Shown one piece after another: positions 27,732 to 37,660 of a stretch of 39,539 nucleotides of DNA. The stretch lies in assembly GCA_023145835.1 (NCBI GenBank), contig JAGLDH010000069.1:1-39539 (forward strand). Reading direction: 5' to 3'. The position numbers and the translations under genes were made by a program. The notes below the pieces were generated by a model, which saw nothing but the letters and a program-made list of their open reading frames with translations, was not told the DNA's origin and ran no database searches. Every line of letters starts with the position of its first letter. Positions within the stretch are counted from its first letter, which is position 1. Source of the DNA: Methylococcales bacterium (GTDB lineage Bacteria > Pseudomonadota > Gammaproteobacteria > Methylococcales > Methylomonadaceae).

Positions 27732-27894
27732 TTTAGGAGCCTCTGATTAAATTGATTAAAATTTAGCACAGAAAAAACGGTCGCTATTTTTCACGAAGTG
27801 AGACGTAATAGTCATTCTATTGCACCGATCTTAGTGGAAATAGCGACAGTTTTAACAAGCTAAAAATAATTAGACTTGAACAGAGGCTCCTTTA
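27732..27894. repeat. Palindromic MITE-like element, copy 2
   Basis: A second copy of the element at 17171-17334, same orientation. The ends are clearer here: perfect 10-bp terminal inverted repeats GGAGCCTCTG (27736-27745) and CAGAGGCTCC (27881-27890), flanked by a direct repeat TTTA on both sides (27732-27735 and 27891-27894), as expected for a 4-bp target-site duplication. The inner stem is more diverged than in copy 1. It has no open frame and ends 84 bases before mrcA. Confidence 0.82.
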
Positions 27895-27978
27895 ATTAGG
27901 TGTTCTATAAACAAACACCCCCTTATCAAAGGGTTATTTCTGTAAAGTTTCTTCATTTATTTTTCATATAATATTATT

Positions 27979-30336
27979 GTGACTCCTAAGAACTTTTTTA
28001 GTAAGATTTTAAAGTGGATCTTTTTACTTACTATCACAGCATCTCTCTGCGTAGCTGTTATCGGCTTTTATTTTTTCAATAAACTACAAGATGATCTCCC
28101 CGACATAAAACAACTCAATGCTTTTGAGTATCAAGTCCCTTTAAGTATTTATAGTAGTGACGAAGTTCTATTATCCCAATTTGGTGAAAAAAAACGAATT
28201 CCTATTACTATTTCTGACGTTCCACAGCAGTTGATTAATGCATTCTTAGCAGCAGAAGATGGGAATTTTTATTCCCATCCTGGAGTAGATTTTAAAGGAT
28301 TGGCACGAGCAGCCTTTCAACTTATTCTAACGGGTAAAAAGAAACAGGGTGGAAGTACAATTACCATGCAGGTAACTCGAAACTTTTTACTCAGTCGAGA
28401 AAAAACTTATATCAGAAAATTCAAAGAAATTGTTTTAGCCTTAAAAATAGAAAAAGAGTATTCAAAAGATAAAATTCTAGAACTTTATTTAAATAAAATT
28501 TTTTTGGGGCATCATGCTTATGGAATAGCCGCGGCTTCAGCAACTTATTATGGAAAAGATTTATCTGAACTAGAACTTTCTCAACTTGCTATGCTTGCGG
28601 GGTTACCAAAAGCACCTTCTATTTACAACCCAATAACCAACCCTGAAAGAGCCTCTCAACGCAGAAATTATGTTCTACGCCGTATGCGTAAACTCAACTT
28701 CATTAATGAACAAGATTTTGATAGTGCAATACAACAGCCTATTTCAGCATCAATCCATTCAAAAAAAGCAGAATCTATCGCTCCCTACATTTCAGAAATG
28801 GTTCGAAATAAACTTTTCAATCAATACGGAGAAGGAGCATATACAACGGGATTAAAAGTTTATACTACGATTAATAGCCAACTACAATTATCCTCCATAA
28901 AAGCCGTAAGATCAGCTTTACACAACTATGACCACCGCCATGGCTACCGATCTCTTCCCCATAGGAATAATCCTAATTTCGATAAATCTAAATACAGGAC
29001 TATTGGAGACACTCAATCAGCCCATGTTATAGAAATAAAGCAAAACATTGCTTATGCAAAACTTAAAGATGATTCCATCATTCAATTACCTTTTGAAAAT
29101 ATAAGTTGGGCAAAACAATATAAAACACAAAATTCACTTGGCTCACCCTTAAAATCAATTACTGATATCATTAAAACAAATGATTTAATCCAAGTTAGAA
29201 AAAAGACAGATAATACTTGGGAACTTACACAAATACCTGATGCAGAAGCTGCTTTTATAGCCTTAAATTCAAATAATGGCGCTATCTTAGCCTTAACCGG
29301 TGGCTTCGATTTTTTTAACAACAAATACAACCGTGCAACACAAGCCAAGCGCCAACCTGGATCCGGCTTTAAACCGATTATTTACACAACTGCCTTAGAA
29401 GAAGGGTTCACAACTGCAAGCTTAATAAATGATGCTCCTATTGTAGTTGATGATCCTTTACAAGAAGGACAGTGGAAACCAGAAAACTATAGTAAAAAAT
29501 TTTTTGGCTTGACCCCACTTAGAACTGCTCTTCGAAAATCAAGAAACCTCGTTTCAATCCGTCTACTCCGAGACCTTGGTATTCCAAAAGTAACTGAAAC
29601 CGCTTTACGTTTTGGGTTTACTCAGGATCAATTACCCAACAGTCTTTCCTTAGCTTTAGGAAGTGGACATGCAACACCTTTACAAATGGCAACTATGTTT
29701 TCTGTTTTTGAAAACGGGGGCTTTCTTGTTAAACCTTATTTTATTGATCGAATAGAAGACAATAAGGGCAATATACTATATCAAGCAACACCACCAATTG
29801 CTTGTAAGACATGTGAAGAAAACCACATCAACAAACCCAACCTTGCACCTCGCATTATTTCTCCACAAATTAGCTATCTTATGAACTCTTTATTACGAGA
29901 TGTCATACAAAGAGGAACAGCAACCCGTGCAAAGGTACTAAACCGATATGATATGGCGGGGAAAACAGGGACAACAAATGAACAAAGAGACACTTGGTTT
30001 AATGGCTTTAGTGCGGGTATATCTGCTACAGCTTGGTTAGGTTTTGATACAGCAAAACCATTAGGTCGAACTGAAACAGGAGGAAAAGCAGCTCTTCCTA
30101 TATGGATAGACTTTATGCGAACAGCGTTAAAAAACAGGCCAGAACAGGAGTTTACATCGCCTGAAGGAATAACTAAAGCTTTCATTGATCCTAAGACGGG
30201 GTTATTAGCGCCTTCTGAAATGATAGATGGCGGTATCTGGGAATATTTCTTAACAGAAAATGTACCAACAGAGTTTTCATTAATTCCAGTTGAGTTAGAA
30301 GATCATGAAGCAACTGAAGAGGAAAGTTTATTTTAA
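27979..30336 (+). CDS. mrcA: Penicillin-binding protein 1A, bifunctional
   Basis: A 785-residue class A penicillin-binding protein, PBP1A. The N-terminus has one transmembrane helix (about 12-33). The GT51 glycosyltransferase domain contains the catalytic Glu93 in AAEDGNFYSHPG, GGSTITMQ and ELYLNKIFLG. The transpeptidase domain has the SxxK motif with Ser462 and Lys465, SRN at 521-523 and KTGT at 662-665. An OB-like insert lies between. It polymerises and cross-links peptidoglycan in the periplasm. It is somewhat shorter than E. coli PBP1A (850). The start is GTG with no clear ribosome site. A copy of the palindromic element lies just upstream. Confidence 0.95.
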   Translation: MTPKNFFSKILKWIFLLTITASLCVAVIGFYFFNKLQDDLPDIKQLNAFEYQVPLSIYSSDEVLLSQFGEKKRIPITISDVPQQLINAFLAAEDGNFYSHPGVDFKGLARAAFQLILTGKKKQGGSTITMQVTRNFLLSREKTYIRKFKEIVLALKIEKEYSKDKILELYLNKIFLGHHAYGIAAASATYYGKDLSELELSQLAMLAGLPKAPSIYNPITNPERASQRRNYVLRRMRKLNFINEQDFDSAIQQPISASIHSKKAESIAPYISEMVRNKLFNQYGEGAYTTGLKVYTTINSQLQLSSIKAVRSALHNYDHRHGYRSLPHRNNPNFDKSKYRTIGDTQSAHVIEIKQNIAYAKLKDDSIIQLPFENISWAKQYKTQNSLGSPLKSITDIIKTNDLIQVRKKTDNTWELTQIPDAEAAFIALNSNNGAILALTGGFDFFNNKYNRATQAKRQPGSGFKPIIYTTALEEGFTTASLINDAPIVVDDPLQEGQWKPENYSKKFFGLTPLRTALRKSRNLVSIRLLRDLGIPKVTETALRFGFTQDQLPNSLSLALGSGHATPLQMATMFSVFENGGFLVKPYFIDRIEDNKGNILYQATPPIACKTCEENHINKPNLAPRIISPQISYLMNSLLRDVIQRGTATRAKVLNRYDMAGKTGTTNEQRDTWFNGFSAGISATAWLGFDTAKPLGRTETGGKAALPIWIDFMRTALKNRPEQEFTSPEGITKAFIDPKTGLLAPSEMIDGGIWEYFLTENVPTEFSLIPVELEDHEATEEESLF

Positions 30337-30505
30337 AAGGTATTAGAAATTATAACTCAGATAGAGTTATCTATTAAAGACTATTAATACAAGGTCATCA
30401 AGCATAGTTTTCCTCTTCACACTCCCTCATACAAAAAAGAGGAGTGAAGCTGATATTAACGAAAAAAACAAAGGTTTATTAGAAAACTCAAAACTAGAAC
30501 AAAAC

Positions 30506-30531
30506 AGGAAATAGAGAAATAGCTATTTCCT
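30506..30531 (-). terminator. Probable gltA terminator
   Basis: A perfect 9-bp stem AGGAAATAG/CTATTTCCT with an eight-base loop, followed on the minus strand by TGTTTTGTT. It begins about nine bases past the gltA stop. The stem is AT-rich, so strength is moderate. A second bulged hairpin (CTTCAC/GTGAAG) around 30413-30449 may help end mrcA from the other side. Confidence 0.55.
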
Positions 30532-30539
30532 TCTATCAT

Positions 30540-31847
30540 TTATCGATTACCAATATCATTATAATCCCGAGTGTCATAGCCCGTATAGATTTGGCGAGGA
30601 CGTCCAATACGCTGTCCTGGCTCTGCCATCATTTCCAGCCAATGAGAAACCCACCCTGCTGTTCGTGCAATCACAAACATAACAGTAAACATATCTTCTG
30701 GAATTTTTAATGCTTTATAAATAATGCCTGAATAGAAATCTACATTAGGATAAAGCTTCTTTTCTATGAAATACTCATCTTTCAAGGCATGTTCCTCTAA
30801 AGCTAAGGCAAGCTCAAACAAAGGATCATCACTTGGGAATTTTTCTAATACCTCATAGCAAGTTTTACGAGTAATCGTAGCTCTAGGATCAAAGTTTTTA
30901 TAAACCCGATGACCAAATCCCATTAATCTAAACGGATCATTTTTATCTTTTGCCTTCGCAATAAACTGAGGTATTCTATCGACCGTTCCAATCTCCGCCA
31001 ACATACTTAGAACAGCTTCATTAGCTCCGCCATGAGCAGGCCCCCATAATGCAGCAATACCAGCTGCAATACATGCATAGGGATTGGCACCCGTACTACT
31101 AGCAAGCCTTACAGTTGATGTACTCGCATTTTGTTCATGATCAGCATGTAAAATAAACAATAAATTAAGAGCCTTTATAGTAACCGGATCAATATAATGA
31201 TTTTCCTCAATAAATTGCTGTCCAGGTAGCGAAAACATCATATTCATAAAGTTTTCACAATATCCCAAATCTAACCGAGGATAAATAAAAGGTAATCCAA
31301 CTGAGTGTCTATGACTAGCTGCTGCGATTGTAGGAACCTTTGCTAGCATTCGCATTGCAGAAATACGCCTATGCTCAGGATCACTCATATCAAGCTCACT
31401 ATGATAAAAAGCAGATAAAGATCCCATTATCCCCACCATCATGGACATTGGGTGAGCATCATAATGAAAGCCGTTAAAAAAGACTCTCAATGCTTCTTGT
31501 ATTCTTGAATGATGCCTAATTTCACCTCTAAAAGAGGACAATTCAGGTTCATTAGGAAGCTCGCCATTCATCAATAGAAAGGCAACTTCCAGAAAAGTAC
31601 TATTTTGTGCTAATTGTTCAATAGGGTATCCCCTATAAAGCAAAATACCATTCTCACCATCAATATAAGTGATAGCACTTTTACAACTTGCCGTAGACAT
31701 AAAGCCAGGATCAAAAGTAAACGCACCTAGTTCATTATTCAACGTACCTATATCAATGGCAGGAGTACCACTAGTCCCCTTCAGCAAAGAAAAATCAGCT
31801 TCTTTACCATTTGCGTTATTTCTTATTGTTACCGTGTCTTTAGCCAT
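30540..31847 (-). CDS. gltA: Citrate synthase, type I hexameric
   Basis: A 435-residue citrate synthase that condenses acetyl-CoA and oxaloacetate in the TCA cycle. Visible are the catalytic-His region [26 protein letters not shown], the second signature [13 protein letters not shown] and the N-terminal [10 protein letters not shown] stretch of the NADH-sensitive gammaproteobacterial type. Length is normal (E. coli 427). It is downstream of rpmE on the same strand with a gap of 63 bases. Confidence 0.97.
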   Translation of the reverse strand: MAKDTVTIRNNANGKEADFSLLKGTSGTPAIDIGTLNNELGAFTFDPGFMSTASCKSAITYIDGENGILLYRGYPIEQLAQNSTFLEVAFLLMNGELPNEPELSSFRGEIRHHSRIQEALRVFFNGFHYDAHPMSMMVGIMGSLSAFYHSELDMSDPEHRRISAMRMLAKVPTIAAASHRHSVGLPFIYPRLDLGYCENFMNMMFSLPGQQFIEENHYIDPVTIKALNLLFILHADHEQNASTSTVRLASSTGANPYACIAAGIAALWGPAHGGANEAVLSMLAEIGTVDRIPQFIAKAKDKNDPFRLMGFGHRVYKNFDPRATITRKTCYEVLEKFPSDDPLFELALALEEHALKDEYFIEKKLYPNVDFYSGIIYKALKIPEDMFTVMFVIARTAGWVSHWLEMMAEPGQRIGRPRQIYTGYDTRDYNDIGNR

Positions 31848-31910
31848 AAACTATAGGTATCCTTTGCTCACAAAACGACAATTCACAAAAACATGCAAAG
31901 TGACAATCTT

Positions 31911-32111
31911 CTATTTACCAAATTTCTTGCGGAACTTATCAACACGTCCAGCTGTATCAACAACTCTTTGTTTGCCAGTATAAAAAGGATGACATGAAGA
32001 ACAAACTTCCACATGTAAATCATCAGTTAATACTGAACCTGTTTCAAATTTATTACCACAACCACACGTTACAGTAATTTGCTTATATTCTGGATGAATT
32101 TCTGGTTTCAT
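31911..32111 (-). CDS. rpmE: 50S ribosomal protein L31, zinc-binding type
   Basis: A 66-residue protein of the large ribosomal subunit. The zinc site is complete, with Cys16, Cys18, Cys37 and Cys40, so this is the C+ form, which in many bacteria is replaced by a C- paralogue under zinc limitation. HPFYTGKQ and the basic C-terminus match the family. It is divergent from xthA with a 94-base gap that must hold both promoters. Confidence 0.97.
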   Translation of the reverse strand: MKPEIHPEYKQITVTCGCGNKFETGSVLTDDLHVEVCSSCHPFYTGKQRVVDTAGRVDKFRKKFGK

Positions 32112-32205
32112 TTTACTTCCACTTTACCCAAAATGGGCTACATTCACATTAAAGAACTGAGTATAATACGATTTACTCAATAATTCTGCAACTTTCAATT
32201 TTATT

Positions 32206-32979
32206 ATGCGTATTATTTCACTTAATGCAAATGGCATTCGAGCATCAGAACGAAAAGGTTTTTTCCCTTGGCTTAAGTCTCAAAACGCTGATTTCATTTG
32301 CATACAGGAAACAAAAGCACAGACAGATCAACTAAAAGCAGATTCATTTTGGCCCCAAGGCTATCATTGTTTTTATCATGATGCAGAAAAAAAAGGTTAC
32401 AGTGGTGTTGCAATATATTGCAAACAAGAACCTTCATCAGTAACAAAGGGATTAGGTTGGAGCGATATTGATAGCGAAGGCAGGTTTATTGAAGCTAAAC
32501 TGGGTGACTTAAGTATTATTTCACTTTATCTACCTTCTGGTTCTTCAGGCGATGAACGACAAGCATTTAAATATAGCTTCTTAGATCGATTTTTACCCTA
32601 TTTACATGAATTAGAACGTAATAATAAAAGCTATATAATTTGTGGGGATTGGAATATAGCCCACAAAGAAATTGACCTAAAGAACTGGAAAGGAAACAAA
32701 AAGAATTCTGGTTTCTTGCCTGAGGAACGCGCATGGGTGGATCAATTATTTTCTGAACACCAATGGTTTGATGCTTTTCGATTAATCAACCAGCAAGAAG
32801 ATCAGTACACGTGGTGGTCAAACCGTGGTCAAGCCTGGGCTAAAAATGTTGGATGGCGTATTGACTATCAAATAATTAGTGCTGACCTTAAAGACAAAGT
32901 TCAGTCAACATCCATCTACAAAGAAGAGCGCTTTTCAGATCATGCTCCACTTATTATTGACTATGACATACAACTATAA
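32206..32979 (+). CDS. xthA: Exodeoxyribonuclease III-family AP endonuclease
   Basis: A 257-residue DNA-repair nuclease of the ExoIII/APE1 endonuclease-exonuclease-phosphatase fold, acting at abasic sites in base-excision repair. Visible are SLNANGIRAS with Asn7/Asn9, the metal-binding Glu35 in IQETKAQ, GDWNIAH with the catalytic Asp and Asn, and SDHAPLI with the catalytic His. The length matches the short ExoIII subgroup. It is convergent with ampG with an eight-base gap and no terminator of its own. Confidence 0.93.
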   Translation: MRIISLNANGIRASERKGFFPWLKSQNADFICIQETKAQTDQLKADSFWPQGYHCFYHDAEKKGYSGVAIYCKQEPSSVTKGLGWSDIDSEGRFIEAKLGDLSIISLYLPSGSSGDERQAFKYSFLDRFLPYLHELERNNKSYIICGDWNIAHKEIDLKNWKGNKKNSGFLPEERAWVDQLFSEHQWFDAFRLINQQEDQYTWWSNRGQAWAKNVGWRIDYQIISADLKDKVQSTSIYKEERFSDHAPLIIDYDIQL

Positions 32980-32987
32980 AAACTGGA

Positions 32988-34328
32988 TTAATCATTCTGT
33001 TTTCGTTTTTGAAAGCGAATCAGAACTGTAACCAATATAATAGCAGGTAACCCGGTAGCAGAGGCATAAACAAAGAAAGTATCATAACCAAAGCTATCAA
33101 CAATCACACCTGAAAACCCTCCGAGCAGTTTTGCAGGCAACGTCATAAGAGAGCTAAACAACGCATACTGAGTAGCCGTGTAAGCACTATTAGTTAAGCT
33201 GGATAGGTAAGCTATAAAGACTGAAGTGGCAAGCCCTCCACTCAAGTTATCTGCACTTATAACCCCTGCCAATAAGGTGAGACTAGGTTCTGATATAGCA
33301 AGTAAAGCAAATAGCAAATTAGTCGTAGCAACCATAACAGCCCCCAATAGCAATGGTCGCATAATCCCGTAACGAACAACCATGATCCCACCCAAAGAAG
33401 CGCCAAAAATTGTCATAAAAAAACCATATATTTTACTAACATCTGCAATTTCTTTTTTACTAAACCCTAAGTCTAAATAAAAAGGATTTGCCATAACTCC
33501 CATGGTTATATCACTCATTTTATAGACTGCGATCAATGCCAATATCAATAAGCCAGTTTTTCCTGTCCGACAGAAAAATTCAATAAAAGGACTCATCACT
33601 GCATCAGAAAACCATATTGCTATTTTTTTTATAAATGACGACGACTCAGCTAACCCAATAGCCTCCTCTAAGTTTTTTTCACCTTGCAAAGTAATTTCGT
33701 TAATGATGTGTTCTGGCTCTCTTATAACAAGTGTTGAAATAATACCAATAGACATTGTTGCCGCCATTGCATAGTAAGCTATTTGCCAGTTGAAATAATC
33801 AGCAATATAAAATGCTCCAGCCCCTGCAACTAACAATGCAACTCTGTAGCCTAATACATAGGTAGCTGCCATTGCACCTTGAAATTCAGGCACAACAGCT
33901 TCTATTCTATAAGCATCTATAACAATATCTTGAGTTGAAGAGCAAAATGCAACCCAAACTGCAAACAAAGCTATTTGTTGCAGTTGTAGACTAGAATCTG
34001 ACATTCCCATACCCACTAATCCACAAGTAATCCCTATTTGGGCGACTAGCATCCAACTTCTTCTTTTTCCTAAAAACCGGGTTAATATAGGCAGTGGCAA
34101 CCGATCTACAACGGGAGCCCAAAAGACTTTAATAGAATAAGTAACACCTACCCAACTAAAAAAACCAATAACAGACCTTGCCACACCTTCATCCCTAAGC
34201 CAGGCAGATAAAGTTGAAAAGACAAGTAAAAAAGGGAGTCCTGCGGAAAAACCTAAGAAAATCATACCAAACACACGTGGTTGGGTATAAATAGAAAAAG
34301 CCTTACGCCAAGTATTTACAGTTGTCAT
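32988..34328 (-). CDS. ampG: AmpG family muropeptide MFS permease
   Basis: A 446-residue inner-membrane transporter of the AmpG family, which takes up GlcNAc-anhydro-MurNAc peptides for cell-wall recycling. The first helix carries FLGFSAGLPFLLVFSTLSAW (the AmpG opening), then FSWVGVTYSIKVFWAPVVDR and GKRRSWM, a typical loop 2-3. About twelve helices are visible, with a cytoplasmic loop in the middle. It is slightly shorter than E. coli AmpG (491). It pairs functionally with mrcA, but is not in the same operon. Confidence 0.93.
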   Translation of the reverse strand: MTTVNTWRKAFSIYTQPRVFGMIFLGFSAGLPFLLVFSTLSAWLRDEGVARSVIGFFSWVGVTYSIKVFWAPVVDRLPLPILTRFLGKRRSWMLVAQIGITCGLVGMGMSDSSLQLQQIALFAVWVAFCSSTQDIVIDAYRIEAVVPEFQGAMAATYVLGYRVALLVAGAGAFYIADYFNWQIAYYAMAATMSIGIISTLVIREPEHIINEITLQGEKNLEEAIGLAESSSFIKKIAIWFSDAVMSPFIEFFCRTGKTGLLILALIAVYKMSDITMGVMANPFYLDLGFSKKEIADVSKIYGFFMTIFGASLGGIMVVRYGIMRPLLLGAVMVATTNLLFALLAISEPSLTLLAGVISADNLSGGLATSVFIAYLSSLTNSAYTATQYALFSSLMTLPAKLLGGFSGVIVDSFGYDTFFVYASATGLPAIILVTVLIRFQKRKQND

Positions 34329-34441
34329 AAGCTTATAAACAAGGGGTTATTGAAACCAAAGAACTATTCAAAAGAAGTATTGCCAAGAAGTGAAGGGTAA
34401 AAATCTGTTTTTGGCTAAAAAGCATTCACACTAACAGAATA

Positions 34442-34459
34442 GACTCCATCCTTGGAGTC
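34442..34459 (-). terminator. Possible nhaD terminator hairpin
   Basis: A perfect 7-bp stem GACTCCA/TGGAGTC with a four-base loop lies between nhaD and ampG, 44 bases past the nhaD stop. The following minus-strand sequence, CTATTCTG, is only weakly T-rich, so it may be an attenuated terminator or a processing hairpin. Confidence 0.45.
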
Positions 34460-34502
34460 AAATGATACATCCATGCATTAGTAATTTAGTTTAGATCAAC
34501 AA

Positions 34503-35885
34503 TTACGCATTGACTAGGTAATGAGTAAAAATACTTGCAGCGTAGCCTAAAGCAATAACAGGCGTCCATTTAATATGGCTAAAAAAAGTATATTTATGCT
34601 TTGATTGCCCCATCAACGCAACACCTGCTGCAGAACCTACTGACAATAAAGATCCTCCAGTTCCTGCTGTTAATGTCACCAACAGCCATTGATATAAATC
34701 CATATCTAAACTCATATTTAATACCGCAAACATAACAGGAATATTATCAACTATTGCAGAAATCACCCCGACAAGAATATTTGCTGTTGTATCACCTAAG
34801 CCGTCATACATAGCACCAGAAAGTAGCTCTAGATAACCGATGTAACCTAAACCACCGACCGCAAACACGACACCAAAGAAGAAAAACAAAGTATCCCACT
34901 CAGCATCACGAACCTCATTGAAAACATCAAACTCTTCATTTGTATATAGTTTGTTAATACTATAGCCATAGATCATTAATACAGACATTCCAAGCATCAT
35001 TCCCATAAAAGGGGGTAAATGTAGAAATTGCTTAAAGCTAACAGCAGAAACGATAGTCAATAAAAATAATGCACAGACTTGAATTGCACCCGGCTTAAGT
35101 AGTACAACTTCTTCTTTACCTGACGTTTCGGGCTTATCATCAGGTACTGCCATATACATAAAACAAGCAGGAATCACATAGTTAACAACCGAGGGGATAA
35201 ATAATGCAAAAAAGTCAAAAAACTCTGCATACCCTGCTTGCCAAACCATCAATGTAGTAATATCACCGAAAGGACTAAATGCTCCACCAGCATTTGCTGC
35301 AACCACTAAATTAACTAAGCCAATTGAAACAAATTTATCATTCCCCTTACCAACTGCCATAACAACAGCACCCACTAACAATGCAGACGTTAAATTATCA
35401 GCAACAGATGATAAAAAGAAAGTAATAATGCCTGTCACCCAAAACAGTTGCTTATAATTAAACTGTTTTCTAATCATCCATGATCTTAACGCCTCAAACA
35501 CATTTCGTTCTGCCATAGCATTGATGTATGTCATCGCAACTAGCAAAAAAAGCATCAAGGCAGCATATTCTTTTAAATTAAATTCAAATGCTTCATGCAA
35601 TTCAGCCGTAGTAACACCCGCTTCTGTAGCCAGAATAGCAGCGTGCGCCCAAATAACAGCAGCAGCAAAAATAACGGGCTTGGATTTACGCAAACCTGTA
35701 AATTCCTCAGCCATAACAAAGCCATATGCAACTATAAAAACAAGAACAGCATATATTCCTCTTTCCGTTCCAGTCAGGCCCAGAATAATCTCTTCAGCCA
35801 TAGCCACTTGTGGCAAAAATAACAACCCAGCAAACACCAATAACAAACGCAACAAAACAACCCCCTCTCGCTTAATGACCAACAT
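34503..35885 (-). CDS. nhaD: NhaD-type Na+/H+ antiporter
   Basis: A 460-residue polytopic membrane protein of the NhaD family, which exchanges cytoplasmic sodium or lithium for protons, common in marine and halophilic gammaproteobacteria. A cleavable signal-like segment (ending near AMAEE) precedes about 12 helices. Conserved features include FVMAEEF, FFLSSVADNLTSALLVGA, AANAGGAFSPFGDITTLMVW and SAIVDNIPVMFAVL, where buried Asp and Asn residues form the ion path. Length is normal. It is divergent from cysI. Confidence 0.95.
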   Translation of the reverse strand: MLVIKREGVVLLRLLLVFAGLLFLPQVAMAEEIILGLTGTERGIYAVLVFIVAYGFVMAEEFTGLRKSKPVIFAAAVIWAHAAILATEAGVTTAELHEAFEFNLKEYAALMLFLLVAMTYINAMAERNVFEALRSWMIRKQFNYKQLFWVTGIITFFLSSVADNLTSALLVGAVVMAVGKGNDKFVSIGLVNLVVAANAGGAFSPFGDITTLMVWQAGYAEFFDFFALFIPSVVNYVIPACFMYMAVPDDKPETSGKEEVVLLKPGAIQVCALFLLTIVSAVSFKQFLHLPPFMGMMLGMSVLMIYGYSINKLYTNEEFDVFNEVRDAEWDTLFFFFGVVFAVGGLGYIGYLELLSGAMYDGLGDTTANILVGVISAIVDNIPVMFAVLNMSLDMDLYQWLLVTLTAGTGGSLLSVGSAAGVALMGQSKHKYTFFSHIKWTPVIALGYAASIFTHYLVNA

Positions 35886-36007
35886 TAATTTTAATAATTA
35901 TCAACCCCTAATAATAACATCATACAATATTCTTTGTCATTTAAACGATCTCAGTATATGATTAAAAGTCTTGATTTTTTTCTTGGAACTATAAGTACAT
36001 CCTAATA

Positions 36008-37651
36008 ATGTATCAGTATAATAATGACGACCAGACCCTATTGAATGAACGAGTCACTCAATTTAGAGGGCAGACAGATCGCTATTTAAAAGGCGAATTA
36101 GACGAAGATGAATTCCGCACATTACGCTTAATGAATGGCCTATACATTCAGACTCATGCACCTATGCTTCGAGTAGCCGGACCCTACGGATTAATTTCAT
36201 CTAAACAACTCCGCATGCTTGCTCATGTCGCTAGAAAATATGACAAAAATTATGCTCACATTACAACTCGGCAAAACATCCAATTTAACTGGCCTGAATT
36301 AAAAAATGTGCCTGATATTCTTGCTAATTTGGCAAGTGTTCAAATGCATGCCATTCAAACCAGTGGTAACTGCTTAAGAAATACGACAACCGATCATCTT
36401 GCTGGTATAAGTATAGATGAAATTGAAGACCCTAGACCCTATTGTGAAATTATTCGCCAATGGACTATCCTACACCCTGAGTTTTCCTACTTACCTCGCA
36501 AATTTAAAATTGCTGTTAGCGGCTCAGAACAAGATAGAGCGGCAACCCAACTTCATGACATTGGTCTACATTTAATAAAAAATGATACTGGGGAAATTGG
36601 CTTTAGAGTACTCGTCGGCGGCGGGTTAGGTAGAACGCCTATCATCGGCAAAATTATCAGACCCTTTTTAGAAAAAAAGCATCTACTCTCTTATTTAGAA
36701 GCCATAGTTCGCGTATACAATTTAAATGGTCGACGTGACAATAAATATAAAGCTCGCATCAAAATTCTTGTCAAAGAAAGCGGTATAGAGCAAATGACAA
36801 AATGGGTCGAAACAGAATGGCAGCAAATAAAAGATAACATGGAACTGAGTGATGATCGCATTACAAGCATTAAAGATCACTTCACATCACCTGCCTACGA
36901 TAAAAATGCCAGCAACGACAGCAGCTTTGAGTCGAATAAAACGCAAAACCCAGCCTTTGCAACATGGGTCAAACATAATACAGCATCCCATAAAACGCCA
37001 GGTTACCAAGCTGTTTATGTCTCATTAAAAGCACCCAACACACCCCCCGGAGACATTACCGAAACACAACTTGATGCAATTGCAGACTTAGCCGACCAAC
37101 ATAGTTTTGGAGAAGTCAGAACCACTCATAGACAGAACATTGTTCTTGCTGATGTAAAAAAAGCAGACTTATTTGATCTTTGGCAAAAACTAAGTAACCT
37201 ATCATTAGCAACAGCCAATATTGGTACGGTAACAGACATGATATGTTGCCCTGGCTTAGAGTTTTGCGCTCTGGCAAATGCCAGTTCTATTAGTATATCC
37301 AAAGAAATCAACAAAGCATTAGATGATATTGATTATATCCATGACATTGGTGATTTAAAAATCAATATGTCTGGCTGTATGAATGGCTGCGCCCATCAAA
37401 GCGTAGGACATATAGGCATTTTAGGCGTCGATAAAAAAGGGGTTGAATGGTACCAAATAACGTTAGGTGGCTCTTCAGAAAATGAAGCTGCAATTGGACA
37501 AAGGTTAGGTCCGGCTGTTGCAAAAGACAAAATAACTAAAGCTATTACCACCATCTTAGATGTGTACATCAAACAACGCTTCGATGATGAAATATTTTTA
37601 GATACCGTCCATCGCGTTGGCGTCACCCCCTTTAAAACTGCTATCTATTAA
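36008..37651 (+). CDS. cysI: Siroheme sulfite/nitrite reductase, haemoprotein component
   Basis: A 547-residue siroheme and 4Fe-4S enzyme with two ferredoxin-like half domains and two siroheme-binding repeats. The half-domain motif YIQTHAPMLRVAGPYG is near the N-terminus, HITTRQNIQFNW follows, and TSGNCLRNTT is a siroheme-binding stretch. The cluster ligands are Cys414, Cys420, Cys457 and Cys461 (CPGLEFC and CMNGC). It reduces sulfite to sulfide in cysteine synthesis; reduction of nitrite is a less likely alternative. The DUF934 gene follows nine bases later, the usual pairing. No flavoprotein cysJ is nearby, so the electron donor should be a ferredoxin or other partner. Confidence 0.93.
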   Translation: MYQYNNDDQTLLNERVTQFRGQTDRYLKGELDEDEFRTLRLMNGLYIQTHAPMLRVAGPYGLISSKQLRMLAHVARKYDKNYAHITTRQNIQFNWPELKNVPDILANLASVQMHAIQTSGNCLRNTTTDHLAGISIDEIEDPRPYCEIIRQWTILHPEFSYLPRKFKIAVSGSEQDRAATQLHDIGLHLIKNDTGEIGFRVLVGGGLGRTPIIGKIIRPFLEKKHLLSYLEAIVRVYNLNGRRDNKYKARIKILVKESGIEQMTKWVETEWQQIKDNMELSDDRITSIKDHFTSPAYDKNASNDSSFESNKTQNPAFATWVKHNTASHKTPGYQAVYVSLKAPNTPPGDITETQLDAIADLADQHSFGEVRTTHRQNIVLADVKKADLFDLWQKLSNLSLATANIGTVTDMICCPGLEFCALANASSISISKEINKALDDIDYIHDIGDLKINMSGCMNGCAHQSVGHIGILGVDKKGVEWYQITLGGSSENEAAIGQRLGPAVAKDKITKAITTILDVYIKQRFDDEIFLDTVHRVGVTPFKTAIY

Positions 37652-37660
37652 GGAGAATCC

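Larger units (their letters stand above)
27248..27978. other. Long intergenic region between divergent pilM and mrcA
   Basis: A 731-base gap. It holds a candidate pilM promoter (27320-27349), an orphan minus-strand terminator (27568-27590), a palindromic element copy (27732-27894) and a small hairpin near 27899-27918 (GGTGTT/AACACC). I see no coding frame apart from a nine-codon minus-strand ORF (MLKIVKFEM) upstream of the orphan terminator. The mrcA promoter should be in the last 100 bases but is not evident. Confidence 0.6.

Noticed and set aside
30350-30368. ATAACTC/GAGTTAT hairpin after mrcA
   Set aside because: No T-run follows on either strand; too weak to call a terminator.
35521-35961. 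146-codon plus-strand frame opposite nhaD
   Set aside because: It is antisense to a well-conserved transporter; composition is typical of a shadow of hydrophobic codons.
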